Shown: in pieces, positions 48,594 through 58,595 of the stretch
How positions within the stretch are numbered: the stretch's first letter is position 1
Layout: every line of letters starts with the position of its first letter
DNA from: Sphingobium fuliginis
GTDB taxonomy: Bacteria > Pseudomonadota > Alphaproteobacteria > Sphingomonadales > Sphingomonadaceae
Assembly (NCBI RefSeq): GCF_004152845.1
Contig: NZ_SEON01000003.1
Coordinates: 409,545 to 473,544 of the forward strand
Direction: 5' to 3'
Length of the DNA stretch: 64,000 bases
The notes under the pieces: model-generated
Database searches by the model: none
What the model was told of the DNA's origin: nothing
What the model saw: the letters and a program-made list of their open reading frames with translations, nothing else
Translations under genes and position numbers: made by a program

Positions 48594-49862
48594 ATGCCTC
48601 GCCTCCTTGCCATTCTCCTTCTTTTCCTGTCGGTGGCCCCGCAACCCGCGGCGGCGCAGGTGGCCGTGGCCGACAGCGGCGATACGGCATGGATGATGCT
48701 GTGCGGTCTGCTGGTGTTGCTGGCGGCGCTGCCGGGACTCGCGCTGCGTCATGCCGGTCTGGTCCATGTGCGCAACGCCCTGTCGATCGGCGTGCAGGGG
48801 CTGGTGGTGGCCGCCGGGGTTTCGCTGCTCTGGGCCCTTGTCGGCTACAGCCTGGCCTATGCGCCGGGGAGCGGGTGGCTGGGCGGCCGGGCGCATCTGT
48901 TGCTGGCCGATCTGGGCGCGCTGCGTGACGGGCTGACCGTGCCGGAATCCACCTTCGTGCTGTTCCAGATGGCCCTTGCGATCCTTGCCGCCGGCCTGCT
49001 GCCGGGCGCTGTGGCGGAAAGGGTGCGCCTGGGGTGGATGGCGGTGTTTGCGTTGCTCTGGCTGCTGCTGGTCTATGCGCCGGTCGTCCATTGGGTCTGG
49101 GGCGGCGGATGGCTCGCCAATCTGGGCGTCATGGATTTCGCGGGCGCGCTGGTCGTTCATTTGAGCGCGGGATTTTCCGCGCTCGCGCTGGTGCTGGTCG
49201 TGGGCAGGCGGCGCAGCGTTTCTGCCGGACATGCGCCGGTGCTGGGCGTATCAGGCGGGCTGCTGCTGTGGATCGGCTGGGCAGGCATAGTGGGCGGATG
49301 GTCCTTCGGCGCGACGGACAATGCCACGACCGCCATTCTGAACGGCCATTTCGCCGCCTGCGCAGGCCTCTTCGGATGGATGCTGGTGGAACGGATCGAC
49401 AAGGGGCATGTCACCGCCAATGGGCTGGTTTCGGGCGCATTGGCCGGACTGGTGGCGATCTCCGCCTCCGGCGCTCTGGTGGGGCCGGGCGGCGCGATGG
49501 CCATCGGGCTGATCGCCGCCGTCATCTGCCGACTGGCAAAGGGATTATTGGGCGACCGCATCGACGACGCGGCGGATATTTTCGTGATCCACGGACTGGG
49601 CGGGCTGACGGGCGCGCTGTTGCTGCTTCCCTTCGTGCTGCCCGCGCTGGGCGGCGTCGGCTTCGCGGCGGGGATCAGCCTTGCCGGCGCCTTCTTGGCG
49701 CAGTGCATCGGCATCGCGGCGGTGGCGCTCTGGGCGATGGCGGGAGCGGCGATCATCGCGCTGATGCTGTCGGTCGTGACGCCCGCCCGGATCGGCGCGC
49801 GGGAAGAAGCGGAGGGGCTGGACATCGCCCGCCATGGACAGCAGGGCTGGGATTTCCGCTAG
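48594..49862 (+). CDS. Ammonium transporter (Amt/Rh) family protein with altered pore residues
   Basis: 422-residue Amt-family protein with a signal-like N-terminus (ends PAAAQ) and about 11 membrane segments. Conserved against E. coli AmtB: W169 (W148), D181 (D160), H189 (H168) and H333 (H318). Changed: L128 replaces F107, I232 replaces F215, V233 replaces the Asn of GFN, and W236 replaces S219. So the twin-histidine pore is kept but the phenylalanine gate and recruitment serine are lost. No glnK/glnB gene accompanies it. Transport of ammonium is therefore uncertain. Confidence 0.85.
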   Translation: MPRLLAILLLFLSVAPQPAAAQVAVADSGDTAWMMLCGLLVLLAALPGLALRHAGLVHVRNALSIGVQGLVVAAGVSLLWALVGYSLAYAPGSGWLGGRAHLLLADLGALRDGLTVPESTFVLFQMALAILAAGLLPGAVAERVRLGWMAVFALLWLLLVYAPVVHWVWGGGWLANLGVMDFAGALVVHLSAGFSALALVLVVGRRRSVSAGHAPVLGVSGGLLLWIGWAGIVGGWSFGATDNATTAILNGHFAACAGLFGWMLVERIDKGHVTANGLVSGALAGLVAISASGALVGPGGAMAIGLIAAVICRLAKGLLGDRIDDAADIFVIHGLGGLTGALLLLPFVLPALGGVGFAAGISLAGAFLAQCIGIAAVALWAMAGAAIIALMLSVVTPARIGAREEAEGLDIARHGQQGWDFR

Positions 49863-49864
49863 GC

Positions 49865-50719
49865 ATGGGCGTCGCGGTCGGCATATTCGCGCATCAGGAG
49901 GAACGGCGGATCGGGCGTTGCCTTTCATCGCTGCCGCTAGACCGGGCCGACACCGTCTTCCATGTGCTGGTGAACGGATCGACCGATGCCACGGCAGGAC
50001 GGGCGCGCGAAGCGGCCGGAGGACGGACGAATGTCATCGTCCACGATCTGGCCGCCGGGGGCAAGGCGCGCACCTGGAACCATTTCGTCCACCGCCTGCT
50101 GACCGGCGGAGAAGATGCCGTGATCTTCATGGATGGCGATGCGGAGATCCTTGCCGGGTCGATCGATGCGCTGGTATCGGACCTCGCGGCGCGGCCGGAG
50201 GCGAACGCGGCGGCGGGGATGCCGATGAACGGGCGGTCCGCGGACGCCTATCGCCGGTCCCTGCGGGAGGAACGGGGATTGTTCGGCGATCTCTACGCCC
50301 TGTCGGGGCGCTTCGTGGGAGATATCCGGCTCAGGGGCTTGCGGCTGCCCGAGGACCTGATCGGAGACGACGGTTTGGTGGCGGCATGGGCGCATACCGA
50401 CCTGGGGCGCGATGCCGACTGGCGGCGGGAGCGGGTCCTGGCCTGCGAGGATGCCGGCTTTCGCTGTGAGGCGGTCAGCCTGTTGCGGCCCACCACCCTG
50501 CGCATGCAATATCGGCGGATGATCAATTATTCGGTGCGCTTTTTCCAGAACCGGATCATTTCCGACATCATGGGCCGGGATGGCGTGGACGGGCTGCCGG
50601 TGCGGATGGATGCGGTTTATGGGGAATGGTTGCCGCGCTTTGCGCCGCGCGCGCTGCCCGTGGGATGGTTCGACCGGAAGGCGTTGGCGCGCATGCGGGA
50701 TTTTGCGCGGGGGAAGTAG
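49865..50719 (+). CDS. Glycosyltransferase, family 2-like
   Basis: 284 residues: N-terminal VAVGIFAHQEERRIGRCLSSL, then VFMDGDAEI supplying the metal-binding DxD (DGD), and LIGDDGLVAAW, a typical GT-A acceptor-binding motif. No membrane segment. It begins 2 bases after the Amt-like stop, so the two are translationally linked. The donor sugar and acceptor are unknown. Confidence 0.8.
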   Translation: MGVAVGIFAHQEERRIGRCLSSLPLDRADTVFHVLVNGSTDATAGRAREAAGGRTNVIVHDLAAGGKARTWNHFVHRLLTGGEDAVIFMDGDAEILAGSIDALVSDLAARPEANAAAGMPMNGRSADAYRRSLREERGLFGDLYALSGRFVGDIRLRGLRLPEDLIGDDGLVAAWAHTDLGRDADWRRERVLACEDAGFRCEAVSLLRPTTLRMQYRRMINYSVRFFQNRIISDIMGRDGVDGLPVRMDAVYGEWLPRFAPRALPVGWFDRKALARMRDFARGK

Positions 50720-50771
50720 AGCGTCGCTCCGAGCTTGGCTTAACGTGCTCCTGTGGGCACGTCGGGGACAG

Positions 50772-50809
50772 AAAAGGGCCGGAGAGGACACCCCCCTCCG
50801 GCCCCTTTT
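50772..50809. terminator. Bidirectional Rho-independent terminator
   Basis: AAAAGGGCCGGAG (50772-50784) pairs with CTCCGGCCCCTTTT (50796-50809) with one bulged C. Flanking A and T tracts serve both strands, between the convergent glycosyltransferase and transporter genes. Confidence 0.88.
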
Positions 50810-50829
50810 CGAAGATGGCGGATGCCCCC

Positions 50830-52161
50830 TTAACGGTCGCGGGCCGCCAGTTCCTTGTTGATGTAGAGCGCCACCATCGTCGCCACCGCACCCGACAGCA
50901 GGTAGATGCCCGAGGCGGCCAGGCCGAATTTCACGGACAGCAACAGGGCCACCAGCGGCGCGAAGCCGGCGCCGACCAGCCAGGCCAGGTCCGACGTCAG
51001 GGCCGACCCGGTATAGCGCGCCTCGGTCGCGAAATTCGACGCGACGACGCCGGACGACTGGCCGAAAGCCAGCCCCAGCAGCATGAAGCCCAGGATCATG
51101 AAGGCGACCTCTCCCAGATCGCCGCCGTTCAGCAGCAGCGGCGCCATGATGCTGAAGATCGCGATGCCGAGCGCCGACCATGCCAACAGGGAGCGGCGGC
51201 CGATCTGGTCCGCGATGAAGCCGGAAACGACGATGGCCAGCAGGCCCACGGACGCGCCGATCATCTCGATGATCAGGAAGCGTTCCAGCGGCTGGTTGGT
51301 GAACAGCGCGACCCAGCTCAGCGGGAACACGGTGACCATGTGGAACAGCGCGAAGCTCGCCAGCGGAGCGAAGGCGCCGATGATGATGTTGCGCCCTTCC
51401 GCCTTGACCGTCGGCAGGATTTCGGACGGCTGAAGGTCCTTCTGCTCGAACAGGCGTTCGAATTCATGCGTCACCACGATGCGCAGCCGGGCGAACAGCG
51501 CGACGACGTTGATCGCGAAGGCCACGAAGAAGGGATAGCGCCAGCCCCAGTCGAGGAAGTCCGCACGCGACAGCGTCAGCAGGAAGAAGGCGAACAGCCC
51601 GCTCGCCACCAGCAGGGCCAGCGGCGCGCCGAGTTGCGGCACCATGGCGTACCAGCCGCGCTGATGCTGCGGCGCGTTGAGCGACAGCAGCGACGCCAGC
51701 CCGTCCCATGTGCCGCCCAGCGCGATGCCCTGCGCCGCGCGCAAGATGATCAGGACTAACGCAGCATAATGGCCAATCGTCGCATAACCGGGCATGAAGG
51801 CGATGGACGCGGTCGAGCCGCCGAGCAGGAACAGCGCGACGGTCAGCTTCGTTCCGCGCCCGTAGCGGCGATCGATGGCCATGAAGATCAGCGAACCGAT
51901 GGGCCGCGTGATGAAGGCGACGGCGAAGACCGCGAAGGAATAGAGCGTGCCGGTCAGGGCATCCACATAGGGGAACACAAGGCTCGGGAACACGATGACC
52001 GAGGCGATGGCGTAAACGAAGAAATCGAAGAATTCGGAGGTGCGACCAATGATCACACCAATGGAAATATCACCCGGCGCGATCTTGTGGTCCCGCGCAT
52101 TGATCAGGCGCGCATCATCCTCCAGCGATCGGGAGGTGAAGGTCATGGCCTGTGAACTCAT
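50830..52161 (-). CDS. MHS-family MFS transporter
   Basis: 443-residue 12-segment proton symporter of the metabolite:H+ symporter group (KgtP/ProP/ShiA relatives): GRTSEFFDFFVYAIASVIVFP, RPIGSLIFMAIDRRYGR, RAAQGIALGGTWDGLASLL. Substrate not predictable. ATG at 52161 lies 9 bases from AAGGAG and is preferred over 52167. Divergent from cyoA across 187 bases. Confidence 0.87.
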   Translation of the reverse strand: MSSQAMTFTSRSLEDDARLINARDHKIAPGDISIGVIIGRTSEFFDFFVYAIASVIVFPSLVFPYVDALTGTLYSFAVFAVAFITRPIGSLIFMAIDRRYGRGTKLTVALFLLGGSTASIAFMPGYATIGHYAALVLIILRAAQGIALGGTWDGLASLLSLNAPQHQRGWYAMVPQLGAPLALLVASGLFAFFLLTLSRADFLDWGWRYPFFVAFAINVVALFARLRIVVTHEFERLFEQKDLQPSEILPTVKAEGRNIIIGAFAPLASFALFHMVTVFPLSWVALFTNQPLERFLIIEMIGASVGLLAIVVSGFIADQIGRRSLLAWSALGIAIFSIMAPLLLNGGDLGEVAFMILGFMLLGLAFGQSSGVVASNFATEARYTGSALTSDLAWLVGAGFAPLVALLLSVKFGLAASGIYLLSGAVATMVALYINKELAARDR

Positions 52162-52348
52162 AGGCATCCGCTCCTTGGCTAAGCCACCGGAACCCTCTTC
52201 TGTTCTGCCGGCGGCCACGGATAGGCAACATAGCAGAAAACCCGCAGAGTCTAAGCAGTATCCCACCGCTGAAGCATTTTTTGCATCTGCGCACAATGGG
52301 ACAAATTGCCCACTGTTCGACTCCCTGCGGAAGCGGTAGGCGGCCCCC

Positions 52349-53482
52349 ATGCCACACCCCATCCCCCTCGACCGGACCCGGATTTTCCGCTGGTCCGCTC
52401 CGATTCTGGCGCTGCCGCTGACGGCCTGCGACTGGGTCGTGATGAACCCGTCGGGCGATATTGCGGTGCAGCAGCGCGACCTGATCCTGATCTCGACCGC
52501 GCTGATGCTCCTCATCGTCGTTCCCGTCATGGCGCTCGTCGTCTTCTTCGCCTGGCGCTACCGCGCGGCGAACAAGGCCGCGGACAAGGATTATGACCCG
52601 GACTGGGACCATTCCACCAAGCTGGAACTGCTGATCTGGTCCGCGCCGCTGCTGATCATCATCTGCCTTGGCGCGCTGACCTGGGTCAGCACGCACAAGC
52701 TCGATCCCTATCGGCCGCTCGACCGCATCGACGCCAGGACGGCGATCGATCCCAGGGTGAAGCCGCTGACGGTCGAGGTCGTGGCGCTCGACTGGAAATG
52801 GCTGTTCATCTATCCCGAACTGGGCATCGCGACGGTCAACGAGCTGGCGCTACCGGTCAATGTGCCGGTGCGGTTCGACATCACCGCCTCTACCGTGATG
52901 AACAGCTTCTACGTGCCTGAACTCGCCGGCCAGATCTATGCCATGCCCGGCATGAAGACCCAGTTGCACGCCGTCGCCAACCGGCCGGTGGCGGGCACCG
53001 GCATTTCCGCCAACTATTCGGGCGCGGGCTTCACCCACATGCGCTTCGCCTACCGGGCGCTGGACAGGGCCGGGTTCGATGCCTGGGCAGCCGGGGTGAA
53101 GGCCAGCCGCGCCCATCTCGATCGCGACGTCTATCTGACCCTGGCCAAGCCCAGCGAAAAGGCGCCGGTCGCCTATTTCTCCGCCGTCGACCCCAAGCTG
53201 TTCGATGCCGTGGTCAATCTGTGCCCCCGGCCCGGCCAGCGCTGCATGGGCGAGCTGATGCACGTCAACATGATGGGCGGCGCGGGCAAGGAATCGGCGC
53301 GCGACACCAAAGGTCTGCGCTACGACTTCCCCGACAGCCATGTGATCGAACAGTCGGACCGGAACAGGGGGCAGGAGACTGCTCCCGACGCACCGGCCGC
53401 GGACGGCGCGAAGGGCGCCGCGCAGGCGCCGGGCGATCACTCTTCCCACAGCGGCGCTGACGCGCACGCGCAGCATCGGTAA
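52349..53482 (+). CDS. cyoA: Cytochrome bo3 ubiquinol oxidase subunit II
   Basis: Periplasm-facing subunit II. 377 residues: lipoprotein signal with LTACDWVV, two membrane segments (about 48-70 and 92-112), and a cupredoxin domain ([26 protein letters not shown]). CuA ligands are absent, as expected for a quinol oxidase ([11 protein letters not shown]). The C-terminal tail is rich in His, Asp and Ala ([16 protein letters not shown]). First gene of cyoABCD. Confidence 0.95.
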   Translation: MPHPIPLDRTRIFRWSAPILALPLTACDWVVMNPSGDIAVQQRDLILISTALMLLIVVPVMALVVFFAWRYRAANKAADKDYDPDWDHSTKLELLIWSAPLLIIICLGALTWVSTHKLDPYRPLDRIDARTAIDPRVKPLTVEVVALDWKWLFIYPELGIATVNELALPVNVPVRFDITASTVMNSFYVPELAGQIYAMPGMKTQLHAVANRPVAGTGISANYSGAGFTHMRFAYRALDRAGFDAWAAGVKASRAHLDRDVYLTLAKPSEKAPVAYFSAVDPKLFDAVVNLCPRPGQRCMGELMHVNMMGGAGKESARDTKGLRYDFPDSHVIEQSDRNRGQETAPDAPAADGAKGAAQAPGDHSSHSGADAHAQHR

Positions 53483-53487
53483 GGCCC

Positions 53488-55491
53488 ATGACTGGCACAA
53501 TGACAACCGCACAGATGATCTTCGGTCGTCTGACATGGGACAGCTTCCCATGGCATGAGCCCATCGTCGTCGCGACCTTCGTCGCGGTGGTGCTGGGCGG
53601 CGCCGCCCTTGTCGCGGCGCTCACCTGGTTCCGGCTCTGGGGCTATCTCTGGAAGGAATGGTTCACCAGCGTCGATCACAAGAAGATCGGCATCATGTAC
53701 ATGGTGCTGGGCCTCATCATGTTCCTGCGCGGATTTGCCGACGCGATCATGATGCGCATCCAGCAGGCCTGGGCCTTCAACGGTTCCGAAGGCTATCTGA
53801 ACGCCCATCATTATGACCAGGTGTTCACCGCGCACGGGGTCATCATGATCTTCTTCGTGGCGATGCCGTTCATCACCGGCCTGATGAACTACATCGTGCC
53901 GCTCCAGATCGGGGCGCGCGACGTCAGCTTTCCCTTCCTCAACAATTTCTCCTTCTGGATGACGACAGGCGGCGCCGTGCTGGTCATGATGTCGCTGTTC
54001 CTGGGCGAGTTCGCGCAGACCGGCTGGCTTGCCTATCCGCCGCTGTCAGGGCTTGCCTACAGTCCCGCGACAGGCGTCGATTATTATATCTGGGCGTTGC
54101 AGGTGGCGGGCGTCGGCACGACATTGTCCGGCATCAACCTGATCGCGACCATCGTGAAGATGCGCGCGCCGGGCATGTCGCTCATGAAGATGCCGGTGTT
54201 CACCTGGACCTCGCTCTGCGCGAACGTCCTGATCGTCGCCTCCTTCCCGATCCTGACCGCCACGCTCGTCCTGCTGTCGCTCGACCGCTATGCCGGCACC
54301 GCCTTCTTCACCAATGATTTCGGCGGCAATCCGATGATGTACGTCAACCTCATCTGGATCTGGGGCCATCCGGAGGTCTATATCCTCATCCTGCCGCTGT
54401 TCGGCGTCTTCTCCGAAGTGGTCTCCACCTTCTGCGGCAAGCGCCTGTTCGGCTACACCTCCATGGTCTATGCGACCTGCACCATCATGGTGCTGTCCTA
54501 CCTGGTGTGGCTGCACCACTTCTTCACCATGGGTTCGGGCGCCAGCGTCAACAGCTTCTTCGGCATCACGACGATGATCATCTCGATCCCGACGGGCGCC
54601 AAGCTGTTCAACTGGCTGTTCACCATGTATCGCGGCAAGATCCGTTTCGAGCTGCCGATGATGTGGGCCGTCGCCTTCATGCTGACCTTCACGGTGGGAG
54701 GCATGACCGGCGTGCTGCTGGCGGTTCCGCCCGCGGACTTCGTGCTGCACAACTCGCTGTTCCTGATCGCCCATTTCCATAATGTGATCATCGGCGGCGT
54801 GCTGTTCGGCCTGTTCGCGGCGATCAACTACTGGTGGCCCAAGGCCTTCGGCTTCAGGCTGAACGTCTTTTGGGGCAAGGTCAGCTTCTGGTGCTGGAAC
54901 ATCGGCTTCTGGCTGGCTTTCGGTCCGCTCTACGTGCTCGGCCTGATGGGCGTCACGCGCCGCCTGCGGGTGCTGGACGATCCGTCGCTGCAACCCTGGT
55001 TCGTCATCGCGGCGATCGGCGCCGCCATCATCGCCATCGGCATCGGCGCCATGCTGATCCAGTTCGCGGTGTCCATCTGGAAGCGCGACGAGCTTCGCGA
55101 TCCGACCGGCGACCCCTGGGACGGCCGTACCCTGGAATGGGCGACCAGCTCGCCCCCGCCGGAGTATAATTTCGCCTTCACCCCCGTGGTGTACGATGGC
55201 GACACCTGGGCGGACATGAAGAAGAACGGCTATCAGCGTCCGCTGAGCGGCTACAGGCCGATCCACATGCCGAGCAGCACGGGCGCGGGCGTGATCCTGG
55301 CCGGGCTGGCGACGCTGTGCGGCTTTGCGCTCATCTGGTACATCTGGTGGCTTGCGGGGCTGAGCTTCATCGGCATCGTCGCCGTCGCCATCGGCCACAC
55401 CTTCAACTACAAGCGCGACTTCTACATCCCTGCGGAGGATGTGACGCGCACCGAGGAAGAGCGCACGCAAATCCTCGCGGCGGGAGTCTGA
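53488..55491 (+). CDS. cyoB: Cytochrome bo3 ubiquinol oxidase subunit I
   Basis: Catalytic heme-copper subunit. 667 residues, about 14 membrane segments. Quinol-site residues are kept (R and D in [11 protein letters not shown] and Q in HHYDQ). Heme and CuB histidines: [25 protein letters not shown] and HFHNVIIGG. It starts 5 bases after cyoA. Confidence 0.97.
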   Translation: MTGTMTTAQMIFGRLTWDSFPWHEPIVVATFVAVVLGGAALVAALTWFRLWGYLWKEWFTSVDHKKIGIMYMVLGLIMFLRGFADAIMMRIQQAWAFNGSEGYLNAHHYDQVFTAHGVIMIFFVAMPFITGLMNYIVPLQIGARDVSFPFLNNFSFWMTTGGAVLVMMSLFLGEFAQTGWLAYPPLSGLAYSPATGVDYYIWALQVAGVGTTLSGINLIATIVKMRAPGMSLMKMPVFTWTSLCANVLIVASFPILTATLVLLSLDRYAGTAFFTNDFGGNPMMYVNLIWIWGHPEVYILILPLFGVFSEVVSTFCGKRLFGYTSMVYATCTIMVLSYLVWLHHFFTMGSGASVNSFFGITTMIISIPTGAKLFNWLFTMYRGKIRFELPMMWAVAFMLTFTVGGMTGVLLAVPPADFVLHNSLFLIAHFHNVIIGGVLFGLFAAINYWWPKAFGFRLNVFWGKVSFWCWNIGFWLAFGPLYVLGLMGVTRRLRVLDDPSLQPWFVIAAIGAAIIAIGIGAMLIQFAVSIWKRDELRDPTGDPWDGRTLEWATSSPPPEYNFAFTPVVYDGDTWADMKKNGYQRPLSGYRPIHMPSSTGAGVILAGLATLCGFALIWYIWWLAGLSFIGIVAVAIGHTFNYKRDFYIPAEDVTRTEEERTQILAAGV

Positions 55492-55496
55492 CACGC

Positions 55497-56120
55497 ATGA
55501 GCAGCGCAACTGCACATAGGGAACCCCGGGCCTATCACCTGCCCGAGGAGCCGCACCTCCACGAAGGCCACAGCACCATGCTGGGCTTCTGGATGTATCT
55601 GATGAGCGACTGCCTCATCTTCGCCATCCTCTTCGCCACCTATGCGGTGCTGGGCGGCAGCTATGCCGGCGGGCCGGGGCCAAAGGACCTGTTCGACCTG
55701 CCCCTCGTCGCGCTCAACACCGCGATGCTGCTCTTCTCCTCGATCACCTATGGCTTCGCCATGCTGGCGATGGAGAAGAACAGGGTCAGCGCCACGCAGG
55801 GCTGGCTGGTCGTCACGCTGCTGTTCGGCGGGGCGTTCCTGTTCATCGAACTCTACGAATTCGCGCACCTCATCCATGAGGGCGCGGGTCCGTGGCGTTC
55901 GGCGTTCCTGTCCTCCTTCTTCACGCTGGTCGGAACGCACGGGCTGCACGTCACCTTCGGTTCGATCTGGCTGGTCACGCTGATGGTGCAGGTCGCGAAG
56001 AAGGGCCTGATCCCTGCCAACAAGCGGCGGCTGATGTGCCTGTCGATGTTCTGGCACTTCCTGGACGTCATCTGGATCGGCGTCTTCACCTTTGTCTATC
56101 TGATGGGAGTGCTCCGGTGA
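55497..56120 (+). CDS. cyoC: Cytochrome bo3 ubiquinol oxidase subunit III
   Basis: 207 residues with five membrane segments: [45 protein letters not shown], and [32 protein letters not shown]. Typical bo3 subunit III. ATG at 55497, 5 bases after the cyoB stop. The 3' end overlaps cyoD by four bases. Confidence 0.95.
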   Translation: MSSATAHREPRAYHLPEEPHLHEGHSTMLGFWMYLMSDCLIFAILFATYAVLGGSYAGGPGPKDLFDLPLVALNTAMLLFSSITYGFAMLAMEKNRVSATQGWLVVTLLFGGAFLFIELYEFAHLIHEGAGPWRSAFLSSFFTLVGTHGLHVTFGSIWLVTLMVQVAKKGLIPANKRRLMCLSMFWHFLDVIWIGVFTFVYLMGVLR

Positions 56121-56554
56121 GCGATGCCGTCCATCCGCACGGTGGCCACGACCACCATCATGACGATCATCATGACGCCCATTCGCACGGCAGCTTCGGC
56201 AGCTACATGATCGGTTTCGGCCTGTCGGTGATCCTGACGGCCATTCCCTTCTGGCTGGTGATGAGCGGCGCGCTGAACGACCCGCAACTGACGGGCATCG
56301 TCATCATGGGCTTCGCCGCGGTCCAGGTCGTCGTCCACATGATCTACTTCCTGCACATGAACACCCGCGTCGAAGGCGGCTGGTCGTTCATGGCGATGAT
56401 GTTGACGGTGGTGCTGGTCGTCATCGTCCTGTCCGGTTCCCTGTGGGTCATGTATCATCTGAACGCGAATATGATGCCGCACGCGCAGATGGAGATGGAC
56501 ATGGGTCCGACCCAGGAAATGCGCGTCATGCACAATATGAGCGAGATGCCGTGA
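56117..56554 (+). CDS. cyoD: Cytochrome bo3 ubiquinol oxidase subunit IV
   Basis: 145 residues: three membrane segments ([57 protein letters not shown]). A His/Asp-rich N-terminus ([17 protein letters not shown]) is unusual for the subunit, and a Met/His-rich C-terminus follows. Start is GTG at 56117, overlapping the cyoC stop. Confidence 0.93.
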   Translation: MSDAVHPHGGHDHHHDDHHDAHSHGSFGSYMIGFGLSVILTAIPFWLVMSGALNDPQLTGIVIMGFAAVQVVVHMIYFLHMNTRVEGGWSFMAMMLTVVLVVIVLSGSLWVMYHLNANMMPHAQMEMDMGPTQEMRVMHNMSEMP

Positions 56555-57276
56555 CAACGGGCCAAGACGGGGAGCGCTCCCGGCGCTCCCCGGCCTTTCC
56601 GATCGGCCTGACGCTGATCGCCCTCTTCTTTTTTGCCGGATTTTGCGCACTGGGCGCCTGGCAGGTCCAGCGCCTCGCCTGGAAGCGCGACCTGATCGCC
56701 CGCGTCGATGCGCGAATCCATGCCGCCCCCGTCCCCGCTCCCCGCATGGCCGCAAAGGCCGACGAATATCGGCGCGTCAGGATTTCGGGGCGTTTCCTCC
56801 ATGACAAGGCCGCGCTGGTGCAGGCCGTCACGGTGCGCGGCGCCGGTTTCTGGGTGCTGACGCCGCTCGTCACCGATCGGGGCTTCACGGTCATCGTCAA
56901 TCGCGGCTTCGTGCCGCCCAACAGGCGACGGGACTATATGCGTCCTCCGGGCGAAGCGCGGATTTCGGGACTGCTGCGGCTCAGCGAACCGGGCGGCGGG
57001 TTCCTGCGCTCCAACGATCCGGCAGGCGACCGCTGGTTCTCCCGCGATGTGGCCGCCATCGCAGCAGCGCGCGGGATCGGGCGGCCGGTGGCCGATTATT
57101 TCATCGACGCCGATGCGGCGGCCGATCCCGGCGCCTTGCCTGTCGGCGGCCTCACCATCGTCGCCTTTCCGAACAATCATCTGCAATATGCGATCACATG
57201 GTTCGCACTGGCGGCAATGGTCGCGGGCGCGTACATATTCGTGATGCGCCAGGAGCGGAAAGACCGCCGGGGATGA
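56551..57276 (+). CDS. surf1: SURF1 family oxidase assembly protein
   Basis: Heme-delivery or assembly factor for heme-copper oxidases. 241 residues with two membrane segments at the ends (LTLIALFFFAGFCALGAWQVQR and YAITWFALAAMVAGAYIFV), GAWQ..R signature and VNRGFVPPNRR. In alphaproteobacteria one Surf1 paralogue can be dedicated to quinol oxidases; its place directly after cyoD suggests that role. GTG at 56551 overlaps the cyoD stop by four bases. Confidence 0.92.
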   Translation: MTTGQDGERSRRSPAFPIGLTLIALFFFAGFCALGAWQVQRLAWKRDLIARVDARIHAAPVPAPRMAAKADEYRRVRISGRFLHDKAALVQAVTVRGAGFWVLTPLVTDRGFTVIVNRGFVPPNRRRDYMRPPGEARISGLLRLSEPGGGFLRSNDPAGDRWFSRDVAAIAAARGIGRPVADYFIDADAAADPGALPVGGLTIVAFPNNHLQYAITWFALAAMVAGAYIFVMRQERKDRRG

Positions 57277-58595
57277 ACCGGAACCTGCCGATCAGCACCC
57301 TCTGGCAACCCAGCCAGTGGCCTGCCGACGCCGCGGGCCGCAAGAATCTGGCGCTGCTGGTGCAGTTGCGCTGGCTGGCGATCGCGGGGCAGCTCATCAC
57401 TATCCTCGCCGTGCATTTCATCATGGGCATCCGCCTGCCCATCGCCCCGATGCTGCTGATCGCGGGCATGGCGATATTGATGAACGGCCTCAGCTTCGGC
57501 GCGCTGCGCAAGCGGACCGACGTGTCCCATGCCGAACTGTTCCTGTCGCTGCTGTTCGACGTGCTGCTGCTGACGGCGCAGCTCTATCTTTCAGGGGGGG
57601 CGACCAATCCCTTCATCTCGCTCTATCTGGTGCAGGTGGCGCTGGGGGCGGTGCTGCTCGACCGGTGGAGCATCTGGGGCATCGTCTTCGTCTCTGCGCT
57701 CTGTGCGGGGCTGCTGGCGCTGCATTACCGGCCGCTGGACCTGAACGGCGCGCTGGAAGGCCATTTGTTCGACCTGCATATCGTCGGCACATGGATATGC
57801 CTTACCATGATCGCCGTGCTGCTGGTGCTGTTCGTGCTGCCGGTGACGCGCAACCTCCAGGCGCGGGACGCCTATCTCGCCCGGTTGCGTCAGCAGGCGG
57901 CGGAGGAGGAGCATATCGTCCGCATGGGCCTGTTGGCGTCGGGCGCGGCGCATGAACTGGGCACCCCCCTCTCCCAGCTTGCGGTGGTGCTGGGCGACTG
58001 GCGGCACATGCCGGAGATCACGGCCCACCCCCCGCTGGTCGAGGAAGTGGCGGAGATGCAGGCGGCGGTCCAGCGCTGCAAGGAGATCGTCACCGGCATC
58101 CTCCTGTCCTCCGGCGAGGCGCGGGGCGAGGCGCCGGAAGTGACCAATGTGCGCGATTTCATAGAGGGCATCGCCATGGAGTGGCGCAGGGCGAATCCCG
58201 GCATGCCGCTGCGCTGCGATTTCGGGCCGCATGACTATCCCCGCATCGTGGCCGATCCGGTGATCCGGCAGGCGATCGGCAATCTGCTCGACAATGCGCG
58301 GGAGGCGGGCGCGACCTATATCGACCTGCTGGCGGGGCGCGACAGCAGTTCGCTCAACATCGCGGTGCGCGACAATGGCAGCGGCTTTTCGGAGGCGATG
58401 CTGGAGGATTTCGGCAAGCCCTATCGATCGAGCAAGGGCAAGGAAGGCCATGGCCTGGGCCTGTTCCTTGTGGTCAATGTGGTGCGCAAGCTGGGCGGCA
58501 GCGTCAGCGCGAGCAACGGCGCGGACGGCGGGGCGCTGATCCTGCTGCGGCTGCCGCTGGGCACGGTGGCGCTGGAAGAGGAGACGGCCCGATGA
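57273..58595 (+). CDS. regB: RegB/PrrB/ActS-type redox sensor histidine kinase
   Basis: Membrane redox sensor. 440 residues: five to six membrane segments (about 30-190), the quinone-binding GGATNPF at 108-114, H-box AAHELGTPLSQ with H227, the redox-cysteine region RCKEIVTG (C269), then N (NLLDNAREAG), G1 (DNGSGF) and G2 (GHGLGLF) boxes. It overlaps surf1 by four bases, so oxidase and sensor are co-transcribed. Confidence 0.94.
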   Translation: MNRNLPISTLWQPSQWPADAAGRKNLALLVQLRWLAIAGQLITILAVHFIMGIRLPIAPMLLIAGMAILMNGLSFGALRKRTDVSHAELFLSLLFDVLLLTAQLYLSGGATNPFISLYLVQVALGAVLLDRWSIWGIVFVSALCAGLLALHYRPLDLNGALEGHLFDLHIVGTWICLTMIAVLLVLFVLPVTRNLQARDAYLARLRQQAAEEEHIVRMGLLASGAAHELGTPLSQLAVVLGDWRHMPEITAHPPLVEEVAEMQAAVQRCKEIVTGILLSSGEARGEAPEVTNVRDFIEGIAMEWRRANPGMPLRCDFGPHDYPRIVADPVIRQAIGNLLDNAREAGATYIDLLAGRDSSSLNIAVRDNGSGFSEAMLEDFGKPYRSSKGKEGHGLGLFLVVNVVRKLGGSVSASNGADGGALILLRLPLGTVALEEETAR

